NCBI GenBank assembly: GCA_963650135.1 | Contig: CAVJLG010000039.1 | Span: 1 to 64,000, forward strand | DNA from: HGM13006 sp963650135 | GTDB taxonomy: Bacteria > Bacillota > Clostridia > Oscillospirales > Oscillospiraceae | Length of the DNA: 64,000 nt | Direction: 5' to 3' | In this document: piece after piece, positions 1-8,416 of the stretch | Numbering within the stretch: the first letter of the stretch is position 1 | How the letters are laid out: each line of letters starts with the position of its first letter | The notes under the pieces: model-generated | The model's input: the letters and a program-made list of their open reading frames with translations, nothing else | Told to the model about the DNA's origin: nothing | Database searches by the model: none | Position numbers and translations under genes: made by a program

Positions 1-2576
1 TGAAACTCATGATCCTGGACGGCAACAGCATCATCAACCGGGCATTTTACGGCGTCGGCTACCTGTCCGCCCAATCCGGTCAGCCCACCGGCGCCATCTA
101 CGGCTTCCTCAATATTATGCAGTCTCTGCTGGACGAGGAAAAGCCCGAAGCGCTGGCCGTAGCCTTCGACGAAAAGGGCCCCACCTTCCGTCACAAAGCC
201 TATGACGGCTACAAGGCCACCCGGAAGCCCATGCCCGATGATCTGGCCTCTCAGATGCCCATTCTCAAGGAAATCCTCGCCGTCATGCATATCCCCACCT
301 ATTCCCTCCAGGGCTGGGAGGCCGACGACATTCTTGGCACCGCCGGGCGGATTTGCGGGGAAAACAATTGGGACTGCGTGGTGGTCACCGGTGATCGTGA
401 CTCCCTCCAGCTGGTAGACGACCATGTTACCGTCAAGCTGGTCACCACAAAAGCAGGCCGCACCCGTTCTGTCAACTATACCCCCGCCGTGTTTCAGGAG
501 GAATACGGCTTCCCGCCCAAGGGCCTCATTGACCTGAAAGCGCTGATGGGAGATTCCTCCGACAACTATCCCGGCGTTCCCGGTGTGGGCGAAAAAACCG
601 CCAAGGATTTGATGTCGAAATTCGGCACCCTGGACAATGTATATGCCCACGCCCAGGACGAGGATTTGAAGCCCGCCCTGCGCCGGAAGCTCCAGGAGGG
701 CAAGGATTCCGCTTATCAGAGCTATGATCTTGCCACCATCCGCTGCAACGCCCCGGTGGAATTTGTTCCCCAGGACAATATCATGCAGCCCTGGGATCGG
801 GCCAAGGTGCTGGAGCTGTTCCGCAGTCTGAATTTCGGACGGCTCATCGATAAATATCGCCTGCTGGAGGCCGAGATTCCGGAGCTTCATGCCGACCTCC
901 CCGCGCTGGAAATTCATTCGCTGGAAGCACCGGAGGATTTGGACGCATTCCTTGCCCTGCTGCCCGGAAGCAGCCCGCTGTTTATTGCTGCCAATGCCGA
1001 TTTGACGGATTTGGCGGTTTCCCTGGATGATGTGGTCTACACCGCAGAGCAGGGGATTCTGGGGCTCATGGAATGGGAGCGGCTATTAGATGGCGTATTT
1101 GCCTCGGAGACGCAGAAAATCGTCCACGACTGCAAGTCCATGATGACCCAGCTTTTGCGGCAGGGGAGAAGCATCCAGGGCTTTGCCTATGACACTGCGC
1201 TGGCTGCCTATCTGCTAGAGCCCGCCCGCTCCGGCTATGCGTTAAAGGACCTGATGGAGCGTTATTGTAACGCCTCTATTGTCGACGGTCTGGCAGGGGA
1301 AGCCGCCGCCATTGCCCAGCTCTATACGGTTCTGCCGGAACAGGTCAAGCAGGAGGGCATGGAGCAGGTCTATTGGGATATCGATTTTCCCCTGTGCCCG
1401 GTGCTGGCGGAAATGGAGTATGCAGGCATTCTTGTGGACCGCGACACCCTCACCGCCTTTGAGCAGATGCTCAGCCAGCGGATCTCCGACTGCGAAAACC
1501 TGATTTACGGCTATGCAGGCGGCCCCTTTAACATCAATTCCACCAAGCAGCTGGGCACTCTGCTCTTTGAAACCCTGGAGCTGCCCCATGGAAAGAAAAC
1601 AAAATCCGGCTATTCCACGAATATCGATGTGCTGGAGAGCCTCAAGGATAAGCACCCCATTATTCCCGCCATCATTGACTATCGAATGCTTACCAAGCTC
1701 CGTTCCACCTATGCCGAGGGCCTTTTAAAGGTCATTGGAGCCGACGGACGGATTCACACCACCTTCCAGAACATGGTCACCGCCACCGGTCGCCTGAGCT
1801 CCACAGACCCCAACCTTCAAAACATCCCCGTCCGCACCGAATTGGGCGGCGAAATTCGCAAGATGTTCGTCCCCGCCCCGGGCTGCGTGCTGGTGGACGC
1901 CGACTATAGCCAGATTGAGCTGCGGGTGCTCAGCGATATTGCCGATGATAAGACCATGCAGGATGCGTTCCGCTCCGGCGAGGATTTCCACACCGTCACC
2001 GCCGCCACCGTCTTTGGCGTAAAGCCCGAGGAAGTCACACCCCAGATGCGCCGGAGTGCCAAGGCGGTCAACTTTGGCATCGTCTATGGCATCTCTGACT
2101 TCTCCCTAGCCGGAGATATCGGCGTTACCAGGAAAGAGGCCCGGGCATATATCGATGGCTATCTGGGCCACTACACCGGCGTGAAGGCCTATATGAAAAA
2201 CGTGGTGGAGGACGCCCGGGAGAAGGGCTATGTGGAAACCAGCTATGGCCGCCGCCGCAGTTTGCCGGAGCTGAAGAGCACCAATTTCAATGTCCGTTCC
2301 GGGGCCGAGCGCATGGCGCTGAACACCCCCATCCAGGGCACCGCTGCCGATATCATCAAGCTTGCCATGATCCGGGTACGGGATCGCATGCAGCAGGAGG
2401 GACTGTCCGCCCGTCTGGTGCTCCAGGTTCACGATGAATTGATCGTGGAATGCCCGGAGCAGGAGGCCGAAGCCGTGATGCAGCTTATCACCGAGGAAAT
2501 GACCTCCGCCGCCCAGCTCAAGGTTCCCCTGGTAGCAGACGCCCACATGGGCCGCAGCTGGTACGAGGCAAAGTAA
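1..2576 (+). CDS. polA: DNA polymerase I (5' end lies one base outside window)
   Basis: Family A DNA polymerase for gap filling and Okazaki primer removal. Residues 1-290 are the 5'-3' exonuclease (MILDGNSIINRAFYG, VVTGDRDSLQL, GDSSDNYPGVPGVGEKTA). About 300-470 is the 3'-5' exonuclease-like domain, which looks degenerate because the DxE metal motif is not visible. About 470-855 is the polymerase, with motif A DYSQIELRVLSDIA, motif B KAVNFGIVYGIS and motif C LQVHDELIVE. The first in-window ATG is base 9, but the frame is open upstream as ?TG-AAA-CTC-ATG, giving the usual MKLMILDG start. The true start codon therefore probably begins one base before the window. No coaE or other usual partner follows; a hairpin lies downstream. 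Confidence 0.97.
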   Translation, partial: KLMILDGNSIINRAFYGVGYLSAQSGQPTGAIYGFLNIMQSLLDEEKPEALAVAFDEKGPTFRHKAYDGYKATRKPMPDDLASQMPILKEILAVMHIPTYSLQGWEADDILGTAGRICGENNWDCVVVTGDRDSLQLVDDHVTVKLVTTKAGRTRSVNYTPAVFQEEYGFPPKGLIDLKALMGDSSDNYPGVPGVGEKTAKDLMSKFGTLDNVYAHAQDEDLKPALRRKLQEGKDSAYQSYDLATIRCNAPVEFVPQDNIMQPWDRAKVLELFRSLNFGRLIDKYRLLEAEIPELHADLPALEIHSLEAPEDLDAFLALLPGSSPLFIAANADLTDLAVSLDDVVYTAEQGILGLMEWERLLDGVFASETQKIVHDCKSMMTQLLRQGRSIQGFAYDTALAAYLLEPARSGYALKDLMERYCNASIVDGLAGEAAAIAQLYTVLPEQVKQEGMEQVYWDIDFPLCPVLAEMEYAGILVDRDTLTAFEQMLSQRISDCENLIYGYAGGPFNINSTKQLGTLLFETLELPHGKKTKSGYSTNIDVLESLKDKHPIIPAIIDYRMLTKLRSTYAEGLLKVIGADGRIHTTFQNMVTATGRLSSTDPNLQNIPVRTELGGEIRKMFVPAPGCVLVDADYSQIELRVLSDIADDKTMQDAFRSGEDFHTVTAATVFGVKPEEVTPQMRRSAKAVNFGIVYGISDFSLAGDIGVTRKEARAYIDGYLGHYTGVKAYMKNVVEDAREKGYVETSYGRRRSLPELKSTNFNVRSGAERMALNTPIQGTAADIIKLAMIRVRDRMQQEGLSARLVLQVHDELIVECPEQEAEAVMQLITEEMTSAAQLKVPLVADAHMGRSWYEAK

Positions 2577-2592
2577 TTAAATACCACCAAAT

Positions 2593-2624
2593 CGCCGCAT
2601 ATTCCGTTTTTGGAGTATGCGGCG
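2593..2624. terminator. Hairpin after polA
   Basis: A 13-bp stem (CGCCGCATATTCC / GGAGTATGCGGCG) with a GTTTTT loop. It lacks a clean T-run on the plus strand, so it may be a weak terminator or an RNA-stabilising hairpin for polA. Confidence 0.5.
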
Positions 2625-2672
2625 ACTTCCATAAAAGGGCAAGAAATGCCCCTTTTCAATCAGAAATGATGC

Positions 2673-2701
2673 TTGAAGGGTACGCAACTTTGTGCTATGA
2701 T
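2673..2701 (+). promoter_or_regulatory. Sigma-70-type promoter of beta-helix gene
   Basis: TTGAAG, 17-bp spacer, TATGAT, about 85 bases upstream of the ATG at 2788. It implies the beta-helix gene is transcribed on its own, between this promoter and the terminator at 4189. Confidence 0.65.
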
Positions 2702-2787
2702 ATGGTTAGTTTGCTGACAGTCGGAATGCGAAGTGTTTCGACGATTTCCATCTACAAGTCTGATTTCAAAGAAAGAAGGTTATTCTT

Positions 2788-4173
2788 ATGGCACAGATCA
2801 AAGGACTCGATCCCGTTATTGTTCCCAGAATTCCCTATGTTCCCATTGAGCCCTGGGAATGGTTCAAGGAAAACGGCCTGGAAGATAAAATGGGCGGACC
2901 TCCTCCCATGGGCGCAGGCCCGGTGATGACCCCCTCCGTCTATATTAAGGACGGCAAGCGGGTAGCGGGCAACGATGCCACGCTGTACGGCGGCGACATC
3001 ACCGATACCACCGCCGAGGACGTTCGCATTGTCTCCTACGACGGCTCTGTGGGCGGTATTTATGCCGAGGGCGCAAACACCGATTTTACCGTAGAAGGCG
3101 CAGTCATCTCTCTGTCCGGTGACGGTCAGGGTCTGGGCGAAAAGTCCGCAGGCGCCGGTGTTTCCGACCACGCGAAGCTGACCCTGAAGAATTGCCTGGT
3201 GGATGTGAGCGGTCTGAGCCGCACCTCCACCTCTGCCAGCGGCGGCAGCGTCTTGAAGGTTTATGATTCCATTCTGGTAAGCCATGGCGCACCCTACGGT
3301 GCAGATTGCCCGGGCGAGCCCCCGAAGATGAATCCCCCTGCGCCTCTGGAGATTCAGGGCAACAACCGCACCCACTGCACCGTCCAGAACTCCTATAGCT
3401 ATTTCTACAACTCCCTGATTTCCTGCGACGGCTGGGCTGCACTGTCCACCGACGCTTCCAATGGCTTTGTTTATCTGGAAGCCAACGACTGCAAGGTGGT
3501 TGCCACAAAGTCCGGTTACGGCGCTTATGCGGATTGGGGCTGCCACGACGTATTCAACGATTGTAAGTTTGACGTTGCCTGCCAGGCCGCCATTGTGGCC
3601 GGCGAGGCCAGCGTCAAGTTCACAGGCTGCGAGCTGAAATGCGGCACCTATCTCGCCCTGATGCACTGCGTCATGGGCCGTCACACCGAGGTGGGCGAGC
3701 TAAGCCTCACCGATTGCGATGTAAAGACCGGTAAGACTGCCATTGAGGTTCACGGTCAGAACGTAGAAGTCTCTCTGGACAACTGCAACATCGTCACCGG
3801 CGGCGCATTGATGCACACCTGCAAAAATGCCGATCCCAATGCTTCCCGGGTCAATGGCCGTCCCACCCCCGGCGATGAGCTGCGGATGCGGGATATGACT
3901 GCTACCGGCGATATTCTCCATGAGGATACCGAGCGGGACTGCCGGATTTACATGACATCCACCTGCCTCACCGGCGCCATTCAGAACGCCTATGTGTCCA
4001 TGGATCAGGGCAGCCGCTGGTATGCCACCGGCGATTCCAACGTAATCCTGTCCGGCGCTGTGGAAACTGCGCAGATCGACGCGCCCGAGGGCGTTACCAT
4101 CCACGCCAAGGCAGCCACCGGCGCTGGCGAGTATACCCTGTCCTCCGGCGGTAAGCTGATTGTGGAAGCCTAA
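2788..4173 (+). CDS. Predicted parallel beta-helix protein, no signal peptide
   Basis: A 461-residue protein I cannot name. From about residue 55 on it has repeating short strands with regularly spaced Gly, Asn and Cys (for example LTLKNCLVDVSG, VYLEANDCKVVAT, VKFTGCELKCG, LSLTDCDVKTG), the pattern of a right-handed pectate-lyase-like beta-helix. There is no signal peptide or membrane segment, unlike most secreted beta-helix enzymes. Near the N-terminus is a Gly/Pro-rich stretch (GGPPPMGAGP, residues 36-45), a trait shared with proteins at 25-38 kb. It is a paralogue of the protein at 24278-25680; both begin with related peptides (MAQIKGLDP versus MNTIQEINP) and end with a GGxLxV strand. RBS AGAAGG precedes the ATG. 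Function unknown; it could be a sugar- or polyphenol-acting enzyme or a scaffold. Confidence 0.75.
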   Translation: MAQIKGLDPVIVPRIPYVPIEPWEWFKENGLEDKMGGPPPMGAGPVMTPSVYIKDGKRVAGNDATLYGGDITDTTAEDVRIVSYDGSVGGIYAEGANTDFTVEGAVISLSGDGQGLGEKSAGAGVSDHAKLTLKNCLVDVSGLSRTSTSASGGSVLKVYDSILVSHGAPYGADCPGEPPKMNPPAPLEIQGNNRTHCTVQNSYSYFYNSLISCDGWAALSTDASNGFVYLEANDCKVVATKSGYGAYADWGCHDVFNDCKFDVACQAAIVAGEASVKFTGCELKCGTYLALMHCVMGRHTEVGELSLTDCDVKTGKTAIEVHGQNVEVSLDNCNIVTGGALMHTCKNADPNASRVNGRPTPGDELRMRDMTATGDILHEDTERDCRIYMTSTCLTGAIQNAYVSMDQGSRWYATGDSNVILSGAVETAQIDAPEGVTIHAKAATGAGEYTLSSGGKLIVEA

Positions 4174-4188
4174 TTTCATCGGATACCA

Positions 4189-4220
4189 AAAATTCCTCTC
4201 CGTTTTTGGAGAGGAATTTT
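4189..4220. terminator. Bidirectional terminator
   Basis: AAAATTCCTCTCC - GTTTTT - GGAGAGGAATTTT, a perfect 13-bp stem between convergent genes, with A-runs and T-runs serving both strands. Confidence 0.85.
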
Positions 4221-4221
4221 G

Positions 4222-4731
4222 CTATACTTTCTTGAGGATGCCTTGGATTCGTTTGGTTAAAATGCCGCCTACCACGCCAATGGCACAGCCTGCGCCCAAT
4301 CCGCACAAGAGCAGCACCGGAAGATAGGCCATCAGTCCCACCGTCTCCAGTACCACCGCTGCCACCAGCAGCTGGCCCAGGTTGTGGAACATACCGCCCA
4401 TCAACGACACAAATACCACCGAGCAGTGTTTTTTGAGAATCAGCATCACCGCATAGCTCAGTACACTGCCCGCCAGCGCATAGAAAAACGAAAATGCATT
4501 GCCGAAGAGGAAGGTAGAAAGCAGCACCTTCAGTAAGCACAGAACCGCACCGGGTCCGGGCCCCAGCAGGTATAGCCCCATCAATACGCTAAGATTCGCA
4601 AGCCCCAGCTTTGCCCCGGGCAGTACCCCGGAAACGGGAATCAGCGAATCCAGCCAGGAGAGCACCAGCGCTGCGGCAACCAGCATCGCCTGGGTGGTAA
4701 GCTTCCGGGTTTTATTGGGCGATGGCATCAA
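4222..4731 (-). CDS. Gx transporter family membrane protein (EetB-like)
   Basis: 169 residues with about five hydrophobic segments (ALVLSWLDSLIPVSGVLPGA, VLMGLYLLGPGPGAVLCLLK, and so on). It matches the family annotated as Gx transporter or heptaprenyl diphosphate synthase component I, related to ECF-type S components. It overlaps the NusG-II gene by 20 bases and is last in an apbE - NusG-II - Gx order. From family knowledge, the NusG-II/Gx pair with ApbE flavin transferase occurs at flavin-based extracellular electron transfer loci (EetA/EetB) and near Rnf complexes. Start could be ATG 4731 or 4728. Its substrate is unknown. Confidence 0.8.
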   Translation of the reverse strand: MMPSPNKTRKLTTQAMLVAAALVLSWLDSLIPVSGVLPGAKLGLANLSVLMGLYLLGPGPGAVLCLLKVLLSTFLFGNAFSFFYALAGSVLSYAVMLILKKHCSVVFVSLMGGMFHNLGQLLVAAVVLETVGLMAYLPVLLLCGLGAGCAIGVVGGILTKRIQGILKKV

Positions 4732-5074
4732 AGCCCTCCTCCTCTCCGCCGGTTACGGTAATCACAATTCGGGCAGGCAGGCAAATAATCTGCTCGGAAT
4801 CCCGGGAAATCGCCGCATGATTCTGGCAAATGAGGTCCGGGCAGGTGGAATCCTCCACATGGGCCTTTCCGTCCTGAATCACCAGGGTCAAGGAATAGCC
4901 GCCATAGCCCTCCAGGGGCACTGTTCTATTTTGCAATAGGGAATAATGCCCCGCGTCTTTCCCATCGATGGTCACCGAGACCTGCTGCCCTTGGGCTTTG
5001 GGCCACAATGCCCAGGCCAATAGTGCTGTCGCCAGAACCAATACGAATATAATTTCCCGTTTTCTTACCTTCAT
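4712..5074 (-). CDS. NusG domain II-containing protein (EetA-like)
   Basis: 120 residues: a short basic N-terminus, one membrane helix (IIFVLVLATALLAWALWP), then a small extracytoplasmic beta domain. That domain has paired cysteines (DSTCPDLICQNH, IICLP), the hallmark of stand-alone NusG domain II proteins; it is not transcription factor NusG. Its start overlaps the end of apbE (5071-5074), indicating translational coupling. Together with ApbE and the Gx protein it probably handles a flavin or quinone electron-transfer step at the membrane. That role is inferred from neighbours. Confidence 0.82.
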   Translation of the reverse strand: MKVRKREIIFVLVLATALLAWALWPKAQGQQVSVTIDGKDAGHYSLLQNRTVPLEGYGGYSLTLVIQDGKAHVEDSTCPDLICQNHAAISRDSEQIICLPARIVITVTGGEEEGFDAIAQ

Positions 5075-6114
5075 GGGGTCACCTCCGTCACCGGATATGC
5101 AGTATCCAGCGCCACGCCCGGTGTTGCATACAGCGCCGTTCCGTCAAATAGTATCATGTCAAATTCGCTGGAATGCTGCCGCCAAAAGTCCTGGGCCTTA
5201 TCCTTGCCCATAACAAACAGCGCTGTGCTGAGTGCATCCGCCAGCGTTCCATCTGATGATACCACAGTCACGCTGCATAGTCCAGTGTCTGCGGGATATC
5301 CGGTGTGGGGATCTAGAATATGATGATAGCGCACCCCGTCCTGCTCAAAATACCGCTCATAGCCCCCGGAGGTAATCACATACTGGGGCTGCTCCTGGCC
5401 CGGCAATGACAGCGTGGCAAGATAGTCGCTTTCCTCTCCATTTGGGTCCCGAATACCCACCGTCCACGGGCTGCCATCCGGCTTTGTGCCCATTACACCC
5501 ACATTGCCTCCCAAAGAGATCACGGCGGTTTCCGCCCCAGCGGACTGCATTGCCTCCAAAACCTTCTCCGAGGTATACCCCTTCGCAATTCCCCCCAGGT
5601 CAACCCCGGAGGCTCTGGCAATGGGGAGCGCGGCATGAAACTCTCCGGCCTGTTCACCGTCTGTGATCTCCTGAAGCTTTAGCTTCTGATAGCCAACCAG
5701 CGTTAAAAGGCTTTCGATATCCTTGGGCACTCGGTAGTTGTTTTCTCCATTCTCCGAACTAAACCCCCACGCCCGTGCAAGCGGATATACCGTAGGATCG
5801 AAGGCTCCATCCGTTAGCTCCGCAATTTCCAAAGCGCGCTGGAGCAGCAGTCCGGTTTCTCCGGAAACGATGGCTGAGCCGTTTTGATTCAGCCGGTAAA
5901 TATCACTGTCTTCCAGCGTGGTAGACAGCAGTGCATCCAGCTGCCGGATTGTCCTTGTGCCATCGACAATCGCACTTTCTCGATTCTTTCCGTAGACGGT
6001 CAAAGTCATAATTGTGTCCATGGCATATACCGTGCCGGTTTGCTCCGGAACCTTGCCGCAGCCGGTGAGCCCAAGCAGCACCAGCGCCATAAAAAGGGAC
6101 AGGACTCGCTTCAT
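5071..6114 (-). CDS. apbE: FAD:protein FMN transferase, lipoprotein
   Basis: ApbE transfers FMN from FAD onto Ser/Thr of exported or membrane redox proteins. A lipoprotein signal begins at ATG 6114 (MKRVLSLFMALVLLGLTGC), preceded by GGAGG at the right spacing. The longer in-frame start at 6162 would hide the signal, so I reject it. Family motifs visible: YAMDTIMTLTVYG, DGAFDPTVYPLARAWGF, SGVDLGGIAKGYTSEKV, ISLGGNVGVMG, ITSGGYERYF, HHILDPHTGYPA. No target flavoprotein is encoded beside it. First gene of the apbE - NusG-II - Gx run. Confidence 0.95.
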   Translation of the reverse strand: MKRVLSLFMALVLLGLTGCGKVPEQTGTVYAMDTIMTLTVYGKNRESAIVDGTRTIRQLDALLSTTLEDSDIYRLNQNGSAIVSGETGLLLQRALEIAELTDGAFDPTVYPLARAWGFSSENGENNYRVPKDIESLLTLVGYQKLKLQEITDGEQAGEFHAALPIARASGVDLGGIAKGYTSEKVLEAMQSAGAETAVISLGGNVGVMGTKPDGSPWTVGIRDPNGEESDYLATLSLPGQEQPQYVITSGGYERYFEQDGVRYHHILDPHTGYPADTGLCSVTVVSSDGTLADALSTALFVMGKDKAQDFWRQHSSEFDMILFDGTALYATPGVALDTAYPVTEVTP

Positions 6115-6135
6115 AGGAACCTCCAAAAACAGAGT

Positions 6136-6166
6136 GAAAAAGCCGTGCCTCCGAAGAGACACGGCT
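6136..6166 (-). terminator. Terminator of cupin-SDR unit
   Basis: On the minus strand AGCCGTG ... CACGGCT with a CTTCGG-containing loop is followed by TTTTTC, just after the SDR stop. Confidence 0.8.
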
Positions 6167-6191
6167 ATAAATTCGAATCGAAACCCGCAGA

Positions 6192-7064
6192 TTACGAGGT
6201 TGCAACCAGGCCGCCATCGGGATAGATGGTGGTAGCGGTAACCATGTCGGAAGCAGCGGAAGCCAGGAAGATAGCGGGGCCAACTACGTCGATCTCGTAG
6301 CCGATACGCATAGCAGGCAGGCTGCCAGCGATGCCGTTACGAACATTCTCGTCGGGAGGCAGAATGCCAACCATCATGGGAGTGTAGGTAATGGTGGGGC
6401 CAATGGCGTTAACCTGAACGTTAGGACGCAGGTCAGCAGCATAAGCCTTGGTCAGCATCTCAACAGCACCCTTGGTGGTGTTGTAGGGAACGTTGCCGCC
6501 GCCGCCGTTTGCTACGGCACGGATGCCACGAACGGAACCGAAGTTGATGATCTTGCCATAGCCCTTGTTGGTGTTAGCCTGACCAGCCTCGGGAGCAACA
6601 TACTCGTCGCCATCCAGGTTGTTGTTCTTCATCCAGTTGCCGAAGTACTTGCAGGTCAGCATCAGAGAGGTGATGTTGGTGTGCAGCATCTTCTCGAAGA
6701 AGTCGGTGTCGATCTCCCAGGACCACATCTTCTTGTTGATACCCTGAGCGTTCACCAAGATGTCGCAGCCGCCCAGCCCCTCGGGACCGGTAACAACCTC
6801 AACAGCCTTCTTTACGAACTCCTCGTCGCCAGCGTCGCCAGCAATGTACATAACCTTAACGCCGGGAGCGGCAGCAGCCTCAATCTTAGCCTTAGCAGCC
6901 TGCAGCTTCTCCTCGGAACGGGAAGAAATGCAAACAGAGCAGCCGTTAGCAGCATAACCAGCAGCGATAGCCTCGCCGAAACCGCCAGCGCCGCCGAAAA
7001 TCATTGCCTTCTTACCAGAGATGTCGAACATCTTGGTCAGATCGCCAGTATAAACCTTGGGCAT
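6192..7064 (-). CDS. SDR family oxidoreductase
   Basis: A 290-residue classical short-chain dehydrogenase/reductase. The N-terminal Rossmann motif is GGAGGFGEAIA, then DILVNAQG, catalytic Ser in INFGSVRG, and the catalytic Tyr-Lys pair in VPYNTTKGA. ATG 7064 is chosen because AAGGAG sits 9 bases upstream; the longer ATG at 7100 has no such site. It follows the cupin gene by 82 bases and ends at a terminator, so cupin-SDR is likely one transcript. Closest general resemblance is to gluconate 5-dehydrogenase/KduD-like enzymes, but the substrate is not determinable. A 12-residue hydrophilic insertion (about 165-180) lies before the catalytic Ser. Confidence 0.9.
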   Translation of the reverse strand: MPKVYTGDLTKMFDISGKKAMIFGGAGGFGEAIAAGYAANGCSVCISSRSEEKLQAAKAKIEAAAAPGVKVMYIAGDAGDEEFVKKAVEVVTGPEGLGGCDILVNAQGINKKMWSWEIDTDFFEKMLHTNITSLMLTCKYFGNWMKNNNLDGDEYVAPEAGQANTNKGYGKIINFGSVRGIRAVANGGGGNVPYNTTKGAVEMLTKAYAADLRPNVQVNAIGPTITYTPMMVGILPPDENVRNGIAGSLPAMRIGYEIDVVGPAIFLASAASDMVTATTIYPDGGLVATS

Positions 7065-7146
7065 TATAAACAACTCCTTATTAGTTTTGAAAATATTCAA
7101 TGCCGAAACTCGGCAGATGAATCAATGCAATGGGGAAACCGCTGTC

Positions 7147-7527
7147 TTACTTCTGGGGAGGCAGCAGGCAAACCAGCATCTGAGTAACCTCGGTGCCGGT
7201 GTTGGTGACGGACTTCGCAACGCCACCAGCGCAGTGGAAGGAATCGCCAGCATGGAGCACGGTCTCGCCGTCCTCGGTCTTCAGGGTCATCTCACCAGTG
7301 AGGATGTAGTAGATGGACTCCAGGGGATTTGCACCGTAATCGCATCCGCCGCCGGGTACGAAATAGGTGATACCCATGATCATCTTGCCGCCCTCGATGT
7401 CGTTAGCGCCGCCGCCATCAACGTCGAACAGACGGGTAGGAACACACTCGTTGTGACCGGGAGCAGTGTAGGTGTAGATGGTGCTGCCCTCTACGCCCTT
7501 GGCTCTCTGAATTCTGTACTTAGCCAT
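7147..7527 (-). CDS. Cupin domain protein
   Basis: A 126-residue single-domain cupin. Motif 1 region is PGGGCDYGANPLESIYYILTG and motif 2 is LHAGDSFHCAGGVAKSVTN. The usual metal-ligand His of motif 1 is largely replaced (G-x5-H-x-H is not intact); only the HC of motif 2 is evident, so metal binding is doubtful. ATG 7527 is preceded by GAAAGGAAG. It is likely co-transcribed with the SDR, suggesting a shared small-molecule step or a binding/isomerase role. Two promoter candidates and a CIRCE-like operator lie upstream. Confidence 0.82.
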   Translation of the reverse strand: MAKYRIQRAKGVEGSTIYTYTAPGHNECVPTRLFDVDGGGANDIEGGKMIMGITYFVPGGGCDYGANPLESIYYILTGEMTLKTEDGETVLHAGDSFHCAGGVAKSVTNTGTEVTQMLVCLLPPQK

Positions 7528-7598
7528 AGTAAAGAACTTCCTTTCAAAAGTTAATCCGTTCCGAAGCGTAACCTTGTACAATCACTTCGTACTCTTTA

Positions 7599-7627
7599 AG
7601 TTTAGCACACTGCACAGAAAAGTGCAA
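7599..7627 (-). promoter_or_regulatory. Proximal promoter of cupin-SDR
   Basis: Minus strand TTGCAC, 17-bp spacer, TAAACT, 72 bases upstream of the cupin ATG. Confidence 0.55.
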
Positions 7628-7740
7628 TAGTTTCGGCCTGTCTTCGTGTGAAAAAATATATTTTCCATAAAAAGTCACGGTCAAAACCGCCTCATTGGAG
7701 CCCTGCGGCTCTTTTGAATGCTTCCTTTCTGTATGTCTTT

Positions 7741-7768
7741 ATTATAGCACCCCGCCTAGCACTGTCAA
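7741..7768 (-). promoter_or_regulatory. Distal promoter overlapping CIRCE-like site
   Basis: Minus strand TTGACA, 16-bp spacer, TATAAT, near consensus. It would give a leader of roughly 200 bases before the cupin ATG. No ORF of useful length is seen in that leader. The -35 lies inside the CIRCE-like repeat. Confidence 0.7.
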
Positions 7769-7782
7769 GTGCTGAGTGCTAA
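7756..7782. promoter_or_regulatory. CIRCE-like HrcA operator
   Basis: CTAGCACTG - 9 bases - GAGTGCTAA. The consensus CIRCE is TTAGCACTC-N9-GAGTGCTAA; the right half is perfect, the left has two changes and the spacer is exactly 9. It covers the -35 of the minus-strand promoter, as expected for HrcA repression. No chaperone gene is nearby; the downstream genes are the cupin and SDR. Confidence 0.65.
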
Positions 7783-7853
7783 ATTTACACAATATTTTTG
7801 TGTGAAATGACAATGAAATGGACGTAATTCGCCTGCGAACTTTTATGTCAACT

Positions 7854-7905
7854 AAAAAGGGACCGCACCACCCCTCCGGCAGTCTCCGGAACAGATGGCG
7901 CGGCC
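7854..7905 (-). terminator. Probable terminator after nicotinamidase-like gene
   Basis: On the minus strand an imperfect stem GGCCGC...GCGGTC with inner CCGG repeats ends in CCCTTTTTAG, immediately after the stop. Confidence 0.5.
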
Positions 7906-7909
7906 TCAT

Positions 7910-8416
7910 TTAATCTTCCACCAGATCGATCTGGCACATTTTCATGGTCAGCAGGGCAGCCTCATGGCTCTCCGGCGTCACACCGGCGCAGCACCTGGGG
8001 TCCACGGAAATCTCCGCCTCCGGGAACAACGCCTTGAGGATCAGCGCATTGGATACCACGCAGATATCCGTGCACAGCCCCACCAGCTCCACCTGCCGGA
8101 ACGACATATCGCCCCAGCCGGTATAGCCGAACGTAGGCTTATTGATGATCTTCTCGCCGGGCTGCCACAGCCCCGGAGCCAGCTCCCAGCCCTGAGTGCC
8201 CTGAACGCAATGCACCACCGGCAGCTTTTTCCCCTCCGGCGTGGAGAGATAATCTTCCCCATGGGTATCCCGGGTGAAAATAATCTCGTCGCCCCGGTCC
8301 CGGTAGGTCTGAATCTTCGCCTTTACTGCTGGCAGGATGGCCTGGGCCTCCGGGGTGCCCAAGGAGCCGTTGATAAAATCATTCTGCATATCCACAACAA
8401 TTAGCGTCCGTTTCAT
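7910..8416 (-). CDS. Cysteine hydrolase, nicotinamidase/isochorismatase family
   Basis: 168 residues of the isochorismatase-like fold. The catalytic triad is visible: Asp in IVVDMQNDF, Lys in the GKKLPVVHC region, and nucleophilic Cys in GLCTDICVVSNA. PncA-type metal ligands appear as DTHGEDY and the His of VVHCVQGTQG, favouring nicotinamidase (nicotinamide to nicotinate, NAD salvage) over isochorismatase. ATG 8416 has a strong GGAGGAATACC site. The frame is open upstream for another 117 codons with no stop, so a longer fused product starting at TTG 8767 is possible (see next entry). Last gene of the metG - rqcP run. Confidence 0.85.
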   Translation of the reverse strand: MKRTLIVVDMQNDFINGSLGTPEAQAILPAVKAKIQTYRDRGDEIIFTRDTHGEDYLSTPEGKKLPVVHCVQGTQGWELAPGLWQPGEKIINKPTFGYTGWGDMSFRQVELVGLCTDICVVSNALILKALFPEAEISVDPRCCAGVTPESHEAALLTMKMCQIDLVED

